A stretch of DNA of 44,609 nucleotides, from NCBI GenBank assembly GCA_048213135.1, contig PS015301.1, forward strand, positions 1 to 44,609. Reading direction: 5' to 3'. The notes under the pieces were generated by a model. It was not told the origin of the DNA. It saw only the letters and a list, made by a program, of their open reading frames with translations, and did no database searches. Position 1 is the first letter of the stretch, and each line of letters starts with the position of its first letter. A program made the position numbers and the translations under genes. Shown piece after piece: positions 44,564-44,609 of this stretch. This DNA comes from Reclinomonas americana ATCC 50394. Lineage: Eukaryota > Jakobida > Jakobea > Jakobida.

Positions 44564-44609
44564 ACACACACACCCTGTCTCTCTTCTGCAGGTGTCGGAG
44601 CGGTCAAAG
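42960..44609 (+). CDS. Coiled-coil protein with Sfi1-type (centrin-binding) repeats, partial at both ends
   Basis: Exons are 42960-42976 (tail, Gly-rich), 43058-43305, 43381-43527, 43616-43744, 43823-43957, 44036-44181, 44269-44503 and 44592-44609 (window edge), all phase-consistent. The first four full exons are a long coiled coil (RRKIELLQQDIERRAQTEEK; ELHRMEEEQHQLRDLLNK; EEREEKERKLKMHIQ). Then come about five Trp-centred helices spaced roughly 30 residues apart: RRVWNAFKDGV, RLGWNTWRFHLRLRRL, CFNSWMFHHLLEQQ, TALIAWRANARV and KTFDQWQVWVHRF. That is the Sfi1 repeat pattern (hydrophobic-x-x-W), which forms a continuous helix binding centrins at centrioles, basal bodies or spindle poles. Orthology cannot be assigned from this part. 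The intron at 43306 has a GC-AG boundary. Confidence 0.8.

Noticed and set aside
1-44609. Biologically scrambled genes with inverted segments, as in spirotrich ciliate micronuclei
   Set aside because: Every strand switch coincides with a run of N, none occurs inside continuous sequence, and no pointer repeats are seen at the junctions. Misoriented contigs explain everything.

Overview
The window is nuclear DNA of an intron-rich unicellular eukaryote that I cannot place more precisely. Genes are split by many short spliceosomal introns, mostly about 60 to 110 bases. Coding DNA is GC-rich. Introns and spacers are full of TG/CA, GA/CT and trinucleotide repeats, and proteins carry long Ser, Ala, Pro, Gln, Thr and Asp/Glu runs. 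There is no operon, mobile element, CRISPR array or virus signature.

Layout, left to right: a CDKL-family kinase gene broken across a gap (1-1238); casein kinase 1 (+, 2236-3660); a large pseudokinase-like protein with a possible C2-like segment (+, 3908-7725); malonyl-CoA decarboxylase (-, 7785-9058); a weakly supported Ser/Ala-rich tail (-, to 9707); about 1.2 kb without a recognised gene; tRNA-Thr(AGU) (-); a RUN/Rubicon-homology endolysosomal adaptor (-, 11239-15647, with its RUN exon at 17497); histone chaperone SPT16 (N-terminal exons at 16249-17055, C-terminal exons at 17922-19386) with tRNA-Asp(GUC) nearby; a giant IP3 receptor (-, 19541-30755) with a disordered upstream stretch that is probably its own N-terminal extension (to 32871); 26S proteasome subunit Rpn3 (+, 33114-35609); a right-handed beta-helix protein (+, 36045-41992); and a coiled-coil/Sfi1-repeat protein (+, 43058 to the right edge). 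These are mostly unrelated housekeeping and signalling genes. The only shared theme is that CDKL kinases and Sfi1-repeat proteins elsewhere act at cilia or centrioles.

The most important result concerns the assembly. Four contigs, each ending at runs of N (1-422, 16249-17773, 21037-21581, 37055-37370), carry exons of the gene around them on the opposite strand. Turning each contig over in place restores gene order and, where testable, codon phase. Turning 16249-17773 repairs two genes at once. The scaffold order is therefore largely right, but these orientations are wrong. Sequence is also missing at 17774-17856 (middle of SPT16) and 19387-19540 (SPT16 tail and IP3 receptor channel domain).

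The most interesting biology is a recurrent 5' splice site, GTTGCGT. I place it at nine introns, eight of them in genes with strong homology, domain or phase support. It looks like the common GTGCGT donor with one extra T.
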